DNA from: Bin87 sp965204685
GTDB lineage: Bacteria > Chloroflexota > Dehalococcoidia > Lucifugimonadales > UBA3495
Direction: 5' to 3'
Assembly (NCBI GenBank): GCA_965204685.1
Contig: OZ242004.1
Span: 496,001-560,000, forward strand
DNA: 64,000 bases
Made by a program: the position numbers and the translations under genes. Positions 46,568 through 54,157 of the stretch are shown here, piece after piece. How positions within the stretch are numbered: the first letter of the stretch is position 1; each line of letters starts with the position of its first letter. A model generated the notes under the pieces. That model ran no database searches. It was given only the letters and a program-made list of their open reading frames with translations, and was not told where the DNA came from.

Positions 46568-47095
46568 CGAAACCTGTGGAAATCTACAGTAATCGCCGAA
46601 CCTTGCAGGTTTGGCGCAGAAATCCTAGCACAGGGAACGTCGGTGGTCAACGTCGAATCCGCCTTCACGAGTACCCAGTTTGTCTTTTGCATGGATGCAC
46701 AGGATGGACGGGATACAGATTGACTTTGGATTGGGTTGCAATGGCTCCTTTGGGATTGGATTTGCGCAGGTGACCGGATGGTTGGTTTTGCAGGCGATTG
46801 GCGGTTGGTTGGTTGATTTTGACCAGGTTCCGGGAAGTGATCAGCCCCACGGCCGGGGGTAATGCGCTTGCTTTTTGCCCTCATTTTCCATGCCCACGGC
46901 ATGGCGCGCTGTTGCGGGCGCGGCGACCCAGGAGACTACTCCGATTAGAGTGGTCGGGGACAGTCTACTGCGATACGGGTAGCGACTTGGATGCTGATCG
47001 GAATTGGCCGTGTGTTCTCGGAACCTGGTCGGGAAAGGACAATCACCTGCGGGACACAGGAAAGCACGGACGTTCTGAATAGGTCAAGGGGGAAT
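46568..47095. other. gene-free stretch upstream of the heme cluster
   Basis: About 530 bases before inverted-repeat copy C. No plausible long reading frame, tRNA or CRISPR is seen. It contains a short diverged GATGCACAGGATGGACG tract near 46695 and GGTTGGTT-rich sequence near 46780-46810. It should hold the promoter of the leftward regulator gene, but no convincing promoter was read. Confidence 0.6.
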
Positions 47096-47205
47096 GTCAG
47101 AAGCAGGATTTTCAAGATTTAGGGATTACCAGGATTGGAACCGTTCCGTGACGGAAATCTCCTAATCCTGCCAAATCATAAAATCCCGCAAATCCTGATT
47201 CTGAC
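47096..47205. repeat. inverted-repeat element, copy C of four
   Basis: 110 bases bounded by GTCAGAAGCAGGATT and its near complement AATCCTGATTCTGAC. It lies in the gap before the cyclase gene. Interior half-matching blocks make a hairpin likely. Confidence 0.85.
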
Positions 47206-47275
47206 GTTTCATGAAAGTGAGTGTGCATGGGCGAATCCGCTGCGGTCTCGGGGCGCACTTACGCCCTACGTAACC

Positions 47276-48226
47276 CTAGAAAATCGCGATTGGGTTCACC
47301 GGACTGCCGGTTACGTTGCGGAGGCGCAGTGCGCCGATGGACAGCATGAACTCGTACCGGCCGTGACGGGCCGCCACCTCGGCGACGTCCTCCAGGTTGG
47401 CGTTGTCGATGAGCCAGACACCCAGGTACACCAGGCACGCGATGTGCAGCGGTGAGACGATGTTCTCGTACTGGTTGGGCCGGATGTCGTTGGACGTGTC
47501 CGTGCCCAGCATGGCAATCCCCCGCTCCTTGAACCACGGCGCGCAGGCCACGTGGCAAGCCACGCTGGGTTCGGTTCCCGGCACGGGGCCATCCACCAGG
47601 CGGCGGCGGTAGTTGCCCGTCCGTACCAGCAGGATGTCTCCCTCCTGAACCGTGACCCCATGGTCGCGCTCCGCCGCGTCCAGGTCCTCGGGCATCACCG
47701 GCGCGTCGGGCGAAAGCCAGTCGACGCCGCGCACCCTGGCGATGTCCAGCAGCACGCCCCGGCTCACCAGTCCCTGCGCCGTCAGGTCGATGGCATGGCT
47801 CTGGGCGCCTTCCCGTGACGTGACCACCCCCGCTGGCACGCCGTTGTACATCAGGCCGTCGTAGGAGTAATGCGACAGCGCGTCGATGTGGGTGATGGTC
47901 TGCCCGTGGAAGACCATGCCGATGAACTCGGCGGCGCCGCGCCGGGAGTTGCGGCGTTCCAGGGGGTCCGTGTCGCGGCCCTCGCCGCTATCCACCATGA
48001 ACCGCTGCACCTGGTGGGTGATGTCCGGCGTCATTTCCGTGGTGATGGGGCGGGCGCAGCTCACCGTTTCCCCGGTCTGCACCAGCGCCGCGGCCTGGGT
48101 TCGCTTTGCCGTCGTGATCAGGTTCAGCGCCCCCAACTGGTCCTGTTGGCCCCACCGACCCCAGTTGTTCTCGTCCCGATACCAGGCCAGCACCTCGGCT
48201 TCGGTGGGTACTCCTGCGAAAGCCAT
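47276..48226 (-). CDS. cyclase-family protein (kynurenine formamidase-like hydrolase)
   Basis: A 316-residue protein of the cyclase family. Metal-binding residues lie in THIDALSHYSYDG (HxDxxxH), and the family segments GVLLDIARVRGVDWLS and GDILLVRTGNYRR follow. Members include kynurenine formamidase and isatin hydrolases. I chose ATG 48226 because GGAGGGAACA lies directly upstream; an earlier ATG at 48238 is possible. It is leftward, with no operon partner visible. Substrate unknown. Confidence 0.85.
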   Translation of the reverse strand: MAFAGVPTEAEVLAWYRDENNWGRWGQQDQLGALNLITTAKRTQAAALVQTGETVSCARPITTEMTPDITHQVQRFMVDSGEGRDTDPLERRNSRRGAAEFIGMVFHGQTITHIDALSHYSYDGLMYNGVPAGVVTSREGAQSHAIDLTAQGLVSRGVLLDIARVRGVDWLSPDAPVMPEDLDAAERDHGVTVQEGDILLVRTGNYRRRLVDGPVPGTEPSVACHVACAPWFKERGIAMLGTDTSNDIRPNQYENIVSPLHIACLVYLGVWLIDNANLEDVAEVAARHGRYEFMLSIGALRLRNVTGSPVNPIAIF

Positions 48227-48544
48227 TGTTCCCTCCATGTCGTGCCGCCGGCAAGGCCGGCGATGTTGCCGCGATTCTACACCAGGAACCGCGCACGAGA
48301 GGCGGGACTTCACGCCGCGCCGGAGGCACGCAAACCGGCTGACTCGCCAGAGCGTAATACCTGATGAGCAGCAATCATGCGATCGATATCGGAGACCCGG
48401 CTACGGGTTCCAACACACGGAGCGCGTCCGCAACCAACGAATCGTCCGGCTCAGATCGCCGGCCCCGCGTCTGACCGACGAAGCAGGACCCGATGGGGAC
48501 TTCGCAAATCTCAGCCGAATATCTTGCAGTCCAGGGGATTACCA
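48227..48544. other. gene-free gap between the cyclase and zinc-ribbon genes
   Basis: About 318 bases between divergent genes. No protein-coding frame or recognisable RNA is evident. It presumably contains the two promoters. A rightward frame that spans it from 48377 has no conserved content before 48545. Confidence 0.55.
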
Positions 48545-48709
48545 GTGTGCGCAACTTCCAATCCCGCCATACTCTACTGCGCCCTATGCCGGGCCAACAC
48601 TCCGTCTCGTGACGTCGAGTACATCACAATGAGAAACGGCCGGCCGGCCACCATCGCCGTTTGCATTACCTGCGGAACCAAGAAGTTCCACCAGGGCGTG
48701 CCCCGGTGA
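48545..48709 (+). CDS. small zinc-ribbon protein (DUF5679-like)
   Basis: A 54-residue protein with YCALCRANTPSRDVEYITMR, then NGRPATIAVCITCGTKKFHQ. Two CxxC pairs form a zinc ribbon like DUF5679 proteins, which occur in Chloroflexota and other phyla. The start GTG 48545 has AGGGG eight bases upstream; the longer frame from 48377 lacks similarity. It stands alone between divergent and convergent genes. Function unknown. Confidence 0.65.
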   Translation: MCATSNPAILYCALCRANTPSRDVEYITMRNGRPATIAVCITCGTKKFHQGVPR

Positions 48710-48733
48710 TCCGCCCAATCCGGGAGGTTCAGG

Positions 48734-49717
48734 TCACCCCAGCCGTGCGCCAACGAAGTCGGGGTATCCCCGGACGAAGTCATCCGCGGACGCTGGCCTT
48801 CGGCCCTCCAACTGGAGGCGGCGGATCGCCAGCAGCCCTTCGCCTGTTCCCACTGCCAGCAGATCACCGTCGGCGCGAATCACCCTACCCGGTTCGGCAC
48901 GGCCTTCCGGAAAAGGCAAAACCTCCAGAAGCTTGAGTTCCTTGCCTTCCCACGCGGTATGCAGTCCCGGCCAGGGCGCGTACGCCCGTTGCTGCCGCCA
49001 GAGCGCGTCGGCCGAGCGGCCCCAGTCGGCCAACCCGTCCGCCCGTTCCAGCTTCGACGTGTAGGTGGCCAGCCCGTCATCCTGCGGGCAGGCATCGACG
49101 TCTCCCGCTACCCAGCCGGGAAGCGTCGCGGCCAGCAAAGCGGCTCCTTCGCGGAACAGCTCCGTCGTCAGAGTTTCGGCGTCGTCATTCGCACTGATGC
49201 TCCGGGAGCGCTGCGCAATTATCGGCCCGGAGTCCATCCCTGCGTCGAGCAGCATCAGCGTTACGCCGGTGGTTTCGTCGCCGCTGAGGATGGCGCCGGG
49301 AACCGGCGACGGCCCCCGGTGGCGCGGCAACAACGAAGGATGCAGGTTCAGGCAGCCGAACCGGGGAATGTCCAAAATCTCCGCCGGCAGCAGCCGACCG
49401 TAGGCGACCACCACGATGATTTCCGGCTTCAGCTCCGACAACTCGCCGATTGCATCCGGGTTCCGCAGCGTGGACGGCTGGCAGACCGGGATCTCCAGTT
49501 CCTGGGCTCGCGCTTTCACCGGAGGGGGTTCCATCACCCGACCCCGGCCCCGTCGGCGATCAGGCGGGGTGTAGACGGCGACCAGGTCCACGGCGGGGTT
49601 GGCTGCCAGGATGTCCAGGGCAGGAACCGCGAAATGGGGGGTCCCCATGAAGACTGCGCGCAGCGGGTTTTCGGGACTTAACTCACGGCCAGATTCGCGC
49701 GCGGAATGGGTTGACAA
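48734..49717 (-). CDS. fmt: methionyl-tRNA formyltransferase
   Basis: A 327-residue enzyme. The N-terminal motif LRAVFMGTPHFAVPAL, the folate-binding SLLPRHRGPSPVPGAI (usual HPSLLPRYRGAAPI), and the C-terminal OB domain with WEGKELKLLEVLP identify Fmt. The start is unclear: TTG 49717 has a plausible AGGA upstream, and CTG 49663 would begin exactly at the conserved strand. Def (peptide deformylase) is not adjacent. The gene is leftward, divergent from the rpsP operon. A strong rightward promoter overlaps its 5' end. Confidence 0.88.
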   Translation of the reverse strand: MSTHSARESGRELSPENPLRAVFMGTPHFAVPALDILAANPAVDLVAVYTPPDRRRGRGRVMEPPPVKARAQELEIPVCQPSTLRNPDAIGELSELKPEIIVVVAYGRLLPAEILDIPRFGCLNLHPSLLPRHRGPSPVPGAILSGDETTGVTLMLLDAGMDSGPIIAQRSRSISANDDAETLTTELFREGAALLAATLPGWVAGDVDACPQDDGLATYTSKLERADGLADWGRSADALWRQQRAYAPWPGLHTAWEGKELKLLEVLPFPEGRAEPGRVIRADGDLLAVGTGEGLLAIRRLQLEGRRPASADDFVRGYPDFVGARLG

Positions 49718-49739
49718 GGCGATGTCCTGATTGTAGATT
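49711..49739 (+). promoter_or_regulatory. strong sigma-70-type promoter for the leader-RNA transcript
   Basis: TTGACA at 49711-49716 and TAGATT at 49734-49739 are 17 bases apart. Transcription would start near 49746. The TTGACA is a perfect -35 hexamer. Confidence 0.6.
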
Positions 49740-49785
49740 CTGGGCAACCGCTGGTGCGGAATTTTGAGAAAGGAGGTGATGGCTA

Positions 49786-49857
49786 ATGGAACACAGTTTA
49801 ACATGCTGGGGCGATGGTAGGCACCAGTCTGGACACGACGGGGTGAACGCCTCTTAG
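49786..49857 (+). CDS. small ORF with excellent ribosome-binding site (possible leader peptide)
   Basis: A 23-codon frame from ATG 49786 to a TAG at 49855-49857. AGGAGGTGAT lies nine bases upstream, a near-perfect ribosome-binding site. It contains one Trp and several Gly/His. The reverse strand at 49891-49930 encodes a similar tail (WGDGRH.SG), because the region is an inverted repeat, so the peptide sequence could also be a by-product of RNA structure. Confidence 0.45.
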   Translation: MEHSLTCWGDGRHQSGHDGVNAS

Positions 49858-49980
49858 CGTCATCGCTTTTCAAAAACGGCATTTAGCCCGTCAGTCGGGC
49901 CCAGACCAGTGTCTACCGTCGCCCCAGAGGTCCTGGGGAAGTATCGGGCGACAAGCCAAAGGTCCAGTCTGGGCCCGATA
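49808..49980 (+). ncRNA. candidate structured leader RNA with competing hairpins
   Basis: Bases 49808-49832 pair with 49901-49925 at 23 of 25 positions, enclosing a 68-base loop with a further GACGGG/CCCGTC helix. Bases 49896-49906 (CGGGCCCAGAC) can instead pair perfectly with 49967-49977 (GTCTGGGCCCG), and CCCCAG/CTGGGG at 49922-49938 and TATCGGGC/GCCCGATA at 49942-49980 are further exclusive helices. Such mutually exclusive stems recall attenuators or riboswitches. The start at about 49746 is set by the upstream promoter. No known family is recognised. Confidence 0.55.
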
Positions 49981-50090
49981 TCTATTTAATCCACCCCCTT
50001 CTGCCGGGGTCTCGGGGCCTGATGGCCTCGTTTCGGTTTGACCCTCCTCGTTTTCCGTCGCGTTTCCCGTTTCGGCGCGCGTGATCTCGT

Positions 50091-50119
50091 TTGACAAACG
50101 GAAAGCAAATCCATACATT
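50091..50119 (+). promoter_or_regulatory. promoter of the rpsP operon
   Basis: TTGACA at 50091-50096 and TACATT at 50114-50119, 17-base spacing. Transcription would start near 50126, 33 bases before rpsP. Confidence 0.65.
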
Positions 50120-50158
50120 GGAATCCAACGTATACCAATTCAGCAACACGGAGTTCAG

Positions 50159-50428
50159 ATGCTACGGATCCGCCTTCGGCGCGTGGGCAAAAAAGGCCGC
50201 CCCTACTATCGAATCGTCGTTACGGAAAGGCGCAACCCCAGGGATGGCGCTTACATCGACGGCATTGGCCACTACGATCCCATGGCGGACCCGCCGGCAG
50301 TGACCTTGGACGAAAGCCGCGCGGTCGAATGGTTGCGCAAGGGCGCGCAGCCTTCCGACCCGGTGCGGCAGATATTCGAACGGAACGACATCTTCAGCAA
50401 GGTCAACTCGGATGAAAGAGCTGATTGA
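50159..50428 (+). CDS. rpsP: 30S ribosomal protein S16
   Basis: An 89-residue protein. MLRIRLRRVGKKGRPYYRIV opens it, followed by VTERRNPRDGAYIDGIGHYDP, both conserved in S16. ATG 50159 has CGGAG about six bases upstream. It is the first gene of rpsP-khpA-rimM, overlapping khpA by 17 bases. The upstream region carries its own strong promoter. Confidence 0.96.
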   Translation: MLRIRLRRVGKKGRPYYRIVVTERRNPRDGAYIDGIGHYDPMADPPAVTLDESRAVEWLRKGAQPSDPVRQIFERNDIFSKVNSDERAD

Positions 50429-50639
50429 GTTTATCGCTCAGTCGCTGACGTCCAATCCCGAAGCCGTCCGGGTTACGGAATCGGACGAAGGCGACCAGAT
50501 TGTCATTCGCCTTGAAGTGGCCCCCGAAGACAAGGGCAAGGTCATCGGGCGACAGGGAAGAGTGGCCCAAGCGATGCGGGTCCTCCTCCGGGTAGCGGCC
50601 GTCAAGGACGGCACCCGGGCCGTGTTGGAGATTGTCTAA
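50412..50639 (+). CDS. khpA: KH-domain RNA-binding protein
   Basis: A 75-residue protein with a single KH domain, VIGRQGRVAQAMRVLLRVAA, whose GxxG loop is GRQG. KhpA binds RNA and often works with KhpB. It overlaps rpsP at its start and rimM at its end, a conserved order in many bacteria. Length is typical. Confidence 0.93.
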   Translation: MKELIEFIAQSLTSNPEAVRVTESDEGDQIVIRLEVAPEDKGKVIGRQGRVAQAMRVLLRVAAVKDGTRAVLEIV

Positions 50640-51210
50640 CCGCAACCGCTCCCGGCGTTTCCAACGGCCCGCGTCGTCGCGTAACCGGCTGCCCGATGCG
50701 GAGCCGCAGTTGCCCGATGGCGCAGTGGCGGTTGGCCGGATCATCCGCCCTCACGGCTCCGACGGCGCCCTTCGGGTTCAGTCCCTTTCCGATAATCCTG
50801 CCCGGTTCCAGGTCGGCAGCAATCTGACCGTCGCCGGAAAGTCTCGCGCCATCGCGGATTTTCGTGAGCTGCCCGGCGGCTACGCCCTGCTGCGCCTGGA
50901 CGGGCTCGAAAATGTTGACGCCGTTCGGCCTCTGGCCGGGCAGTGGCTCATCGCGCCGGCCGACCCTGTTCCCGATCTGCCTCCTGGCGAGTACTACCAC
51001 TACCAACTGGTCGGCCTGACGGTGGTCACCGATCAGGGAGAAGATCTGGGCACCTTGCAGGAGGTGCTGGTGACCGGAGGCAACGACGTCTACGTTGTTG
51101 CCTCCGAAACCGGGACGGAAATACTGCTACCCGCGGTGACGCAGGTGATAAAAGAGGTAGACCTGTCCGCCGGCCGGATGCTGGTCCACCTCATCGACGG
51201 CTTGCGTTAG
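50632..51210 (+). CDS. rimM: 16S rRNA processing protein
   Basis: A 192-residue protein with an N-terminal RimM domain (VAVGRIIRPHGSDGALRVQ) and a C-terminal PRC barrel (YYHYQLVGLTVVTDQGEDLG). It assists 30S maturation with S19 and S16. The start is TTG 50632 overlapping khpA by 8 bases; about 25 poorly conserved residues precede the domain. trmD and rplS, often next, are absent; moaE follows convergently. Confidence 0.92.
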   Translation: MSNRNRSRRFQRPASSRNRLPDAEPQLPDGAVAVGRIIRPHGSDGALRVQSLSDNPARFQVGSNLTVAGKSRAIADFRELPGGYALLRLDGLENVDAVRPLAGQWLIAPADPVPDLPPGEYYHYQLVGLTVVTDQGEDLGTLQEVLVTGGNDVYVVASETGTEILLPAVTQVIKEVDLSAGRMLVHLIDGLR

Positions 51211-51223
51211 CCGCCGTTAGCTC

Positions 51224-51706
51224 CTAGTCGTCCCCAACGGCCGCGGCGTGCCTTTCCGCGTGGGCGTGCCGGTGCTCGGCCTCGTCGGCAAACTCGTGGT
51301 CCTCGCAGGCCACCCAGCGGGAGCCGTCCGCGAACCATTCTTTCTTCCAGATGGGAACGATGGTCTTGATCCGGTTCACGGCCTCGTGGCAAGCCTCGAA
51401 CGCCTGGACCCGGTGCGGTGAGGCCACGGCCACCACCAAGCTGATGTGGCCCACGTCCACCCGGCCGGTGCGGTGGGCGATGGCGATGTCCTCAATGCCG
51501 TAGTCGGCGCACAGGCTGTCCCTCACCTCTTCCATCTTCTTGACGGCCATCACGTCGTAGGCTTCGTACTCCAGCCTGGTGACGGTCTTGCCGCCGAAGT
51601 TGTCTCTGGTGGTGCCCAGGAAGGTCACCACGGCACCGTTGCCGTCCTTGCGCACGGAGTCGGTCACCGCCACCGGGTCCAGGGGTTCGTCAGTCAGGAT
51701 AATCAT
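51224..51706 (-). CDS. moaE: molybdopterin synthase catalytic subunit
   Basis: A 160-residue subunit. VTFLGTTRDNFGGKTVTRLEYEAY, AIAHRTGRVDVGHISLVVAVAS and the lysine-rich VPIWKKEWFADGSRWV are the conserved MoaE motifs; Lys in KKE transfers sulfur. It follows moaD by 16 bases in the leftward direction, so they are cotranscribed. The last 20 residues are polar. Confidence 0.94.
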   Translation of the reverse strand: MIILTDEPLDPVAVTDSVRKDGNGAVVTFLGTTRDNFGGKTVTRLEYEAYDVMAVKKMEEVRDSLCADYGIEDIAIAHRTGRVDVGHISLVVAVASPHRVQAFEACHEAVNRIKTIVPIWKKEWFADGSRWVACEDHEFADEAEHRHAHAERHAAAVGDD

Positions 51707-51722
51707 GGCTCAGCGACCTCCG

Positions 51723-51974
51723 CTAACCGCGTCCTCCACTGACGGGAGGAATCAGGCAAACCTCGTCGCCAGGGTTCAAGGCTTGATCGTCGTCCGCGTA
51801 CTCGGCGTTCACCGCCACCACGATACGCACCTCGGGCGGCGCCAGGCGCGGATACATGCCCCGCACCGCGTCGGTGAGCGTCCCGACGGTGGCGTCGTCC
51901 GGCACGTCCACGGTGACCACCGAGGACCCGGCCCGCTCCCGGTACAGGGCGAATAGTTGAACGTCAAACTGCAT
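51723..51974 (-). CDS. moaD: molybdopterin synthase sulfur carrier subunit
   Basis: An 83-residue beta-grasp protein (VQLFALYRERAGSSVVTVDV) ending CLIPPVSGGRG. MoaD normally ends in Gly-Gly, which is activated and thiocarboxylated; here two residues (Arg-Gly) follow the GG. The final residue is still Gly. Otherwise the sequence is typical. It lies upstream of moaE on the minus strand. Confidence 0.88.
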   Translation of the reverse strand: MQFDVQLFALYRERAGSSVVTVDVPDDATVGTLTDAVRGMYPRLAPPEVRIVVAVNAEYADDDQALNPGDEVCLIPPVSGGRG

Positions 51975-52031
51975 GGCAATCAGGATTATGGGCGGGCAAC
52001 GGCGGCGGTGTCAACGCTGCTGACCAAACGG

Positions 52032-52694
52032 CTATATTCTGCCGGCTTGACGCAACTGGTTGGTGAACATTTTGACGACGCCGACGTGAGGTTCCGATGG
52101 CTCTTGATACCTGCTGACAACGGCGAACCTGTCTGCACCCGGGGTTGCCAGTAATAAATCTTGGACAAAAGAACCGATTAGTCTGAACCGGGTTTCGCGC
52201 AATCGTGTTTCATTCAACCCAATGTCATCAATGGTGCTTTGCGCTTTGTGCCTGGCATTGTGAGTTAAACCCGACTTTGGAACTATCTCGCCGGTAAGTG
52301 GCACGTAATCAAAATGCTCTTCCGGCCGCTCCAACAAATCCACTGCATAAGGATCAACATAGCCCGTATCCGGCCATTGATCGGCTTTGGCAAAGTTGCA
52401 TCGCTGGCAGCTGGACACCCAATTGTCCCAGTTATAAACCAGGCGAGGGAAACGGCTCCGTGGCCGAAAGTGGTCAACCGATGATTGTAATTCGCCGACA
52501 GGCTCAAATCGCTGCTCGCAATACCCGCATTTATCGTCGAAACACTCGCGCAAGTCGGCTGCAAACACGGTCCAATAGTTGTGCTGGCTGGGGTTGCTGC
52601 CGCGTTGTTGAAAGTATTGCACCCATAAGTGGGTATACATCCTGGCGTAGTGGGCTACGCTGGACGGAGCCGGGCCGCGATCCACCCACCGCAT
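52032..52694 (-). CDS. ptuB: PtuB-like HNH endonuclease of a Septu-type system
   Basis: A 220-residue HNH nuclease. The zinc site CGYCE (Cys56, Cys59), VDHFRPRSRFP with Asp74-His75, and SCQRCNFAK (Cys96, Cys99, Asn100, Lys103) form the HNH fold. This arrangement matches PtuB and related TIGR02646-type nucleases. It starts five bases after the ATPase gene stop, so the two are cotranslated. In Septu systems the ATPase senses or controls and the nuclease cleaves DNA during phage attack. No other defence gene is adjacent. Confidence 0.82.
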   Translation of the reverse strand: MRWVDRGPAPSSVAHYARMYTHLWVQYFQQRGSNPSQHNYWTVFAADLRECFDDKCGYCEQRFEPVGELQSSVDHFRPRSRFPRLVYNWDNWVSSCQRCNFAKADQWPDTGYVDPYAVDLLERPEEHFDYVPLTGEIVPKSGLTHNARHKAQSTIDDIGLNETRLRETRFRLIGSFVQDLLLATPGADRFAVVSRYQEPSEPHVGVVKMFTNQLRQAGRI

Positions 52695-52699
52695 TGCGA

Positions 52700-54106
52700 C
52701 TATGCTCCATCTTGGGACAATTCGGTTTCAAGGGAGCGCAAGAAGCGGTGCATCAATTCCGAGTACCGCTCATTTTGAGGGCCGACCGGACCCTTGGACA
52801 GCAAGTCCTGATTGACCAGACGGCGCAGTTCGTCCATCTCGCGTTCCTCTTCCGGGGCAAGAGATTCCTTTCTCCGCAACTCCCGCAGCCGGTTGGCCCG
52901 CTGCACCGTCAACTCATCGGTCGGATCATCTATCCCCATGAACGTCCGGTAAATCTCGTCCGCCGTCCACCCGATGATGTTCTGCGGGTTGCGCGACCAG
53001 ACCACCTGCCCGGTCTCGTCCCGCTTCAGCAGATGCACCTGCCCTTTCCTCAACCCGGCCACCATCATCGGCGAGTGAGTGCTGGCGAAAATCTGCACGT
53101 TGGGGAAATGGCGTTGCAGCGTGGGGATGATGCGCCGCTGCCAGGACGGATGAAGGTGGGCGTCGATTTCGTCGATGATGAAGATGCCGGGCATTTTCTT
53201 CCAATCAGACACGCCGCGGTAATGACGGGCCATACCTATCATGAAATAAGACAGCCATTCAATGACTGAAATTGTTCCATGGCTTAGTTCGTGCATCTCG
53301 ACTTCGCCGTCAATGGTCTGCGAAACGTAGCCAAACTCTTCATCGCCGACCTTATACACCCCTTTAGCAATATTGACCACAAATCCGTCAATGATGGCCC
53401 CAATAATATGCGCAATATCTTCAAATACTTCGCGGCCGATGTTTGATGTACTGTGGCGCAAGGCAGCCAGTTCCGCAATCTTGATATGATCCGCGCCAAT
53501 TATGCCTTCTTCACTATAGTAAGCTTCTCCATCAGCCTCAACGATTTCTGGAACGAAGTTGTCATGAATTCTGATGTCAGAGTTGAACTCAGTAAAGCGC
53601 ACATCTTCACCATCAACCACGATGGGCCGGTACTGCCTTGTCCTGTCGTGTTGCAATGGGTTGTAGTAATCGACGTAACCATGTTCTTCGATGAAATCAT
53701 CCCACCGGCTCATGATCTCACGACTTGCCTCTTCTCTATCGTCCACAACAGTGAAAAGAACATCATACTCACCGCCGGCACAACGCCATCCTTCTCCCCA
53801 ACTCGGCGAGAACAATTTAGGAAACCGGAAATACCGCTGCCGATTCTGGCTGTTTTCCCATTCTATGGCTAGCAAAGTAGGCTGATGCGAAATCTCGTAC
53901 CGTGTCTTGTCATTGAGGGCAACTTCCAACTCAGGCCCCGTCAGGCTGCGTATCGTCCTCAGCACCGTGGACTTCCCCACGTTGTTAGGCCCGATGAACA
54001 GGTTTACGTTGGCGTCAAACTCCAGCTTGATTCCGTCGGCTCCGGCGCCGTCCGGGCGCCGCCGGAACGGGCCTACGTTTCTCAGCTCCAGCGATTTGAT
54101 AGGCAT
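52700..54106 (-). CDS. ptuA: PtuA-like AAA/ABC-type ATPase of a Septu-type system
   Basis: A 468-residue ATPase of the OLD/SMC-like family. Walker A GPNNVGKST lies at residues 39-47, the ABC-type signature LSHG is at about 274-277, Walker B IFIIDEIDAHLHP at 308-320, and STHSP carries the switch histidine. The C-terminal part is helical and charged. The domain layout matches PtuA. It precedes the HNH gene by five bases. Together they form a minimal Septu pair. Base composition is slightly lower in GC than neighbours. Confidence 0.82.
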   Translation of the reverse strand: MPIKSLELRNVGPFRRRPDGAGADGIKLEFDANVNLFIGPNNVGKSTVLRTIRSLTGPELEVALNDKTRYEISHQPTLLAIEWENSQNRQRYFRFPKLFSPSWGEGWRCAGGEYDVLFTVVDDREEASREIMSRWDDFIEEHGYVDYYNPLQHDRTRQYRPIVVDGEDVRFTEFNSDIRIHDNFVPEIVEADGEAYYSEEGIIGADHIKIAELAALRHSTSNIGREVFEDIAHIIGAIIDGFVVNIAKGVYKVGDEEFGYVSQTIDGEVEMHELSHGTISVIEWLSYFMIGMARHYRGVSDWKKMPGIFIIDEIDAHLHPSWQRRIIPTLQRHFPNVQIFASTHSPMMVAGLRKGQVHLLKRDETGQVVWSRNPQNIIGWTADEIYRTFMGIDDPTDELTVQRANRLRELRRKESLAPEEEREMDELRRLVNQDLLSKGPVGPQNERYSELMHRFLRSLETELSQDGA

Positions 54107-54157
54107 AGCAGTTTCCCAACGGCCTCCGCTTTCGGTTCATCACCCAAGTTAGCACAA

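Noticed and set aside
52032..54106. Retron carrying PtuAB
   Set aside because: No reverse transcriptase gene or msr/msd-like sequence is seen next to the pair.
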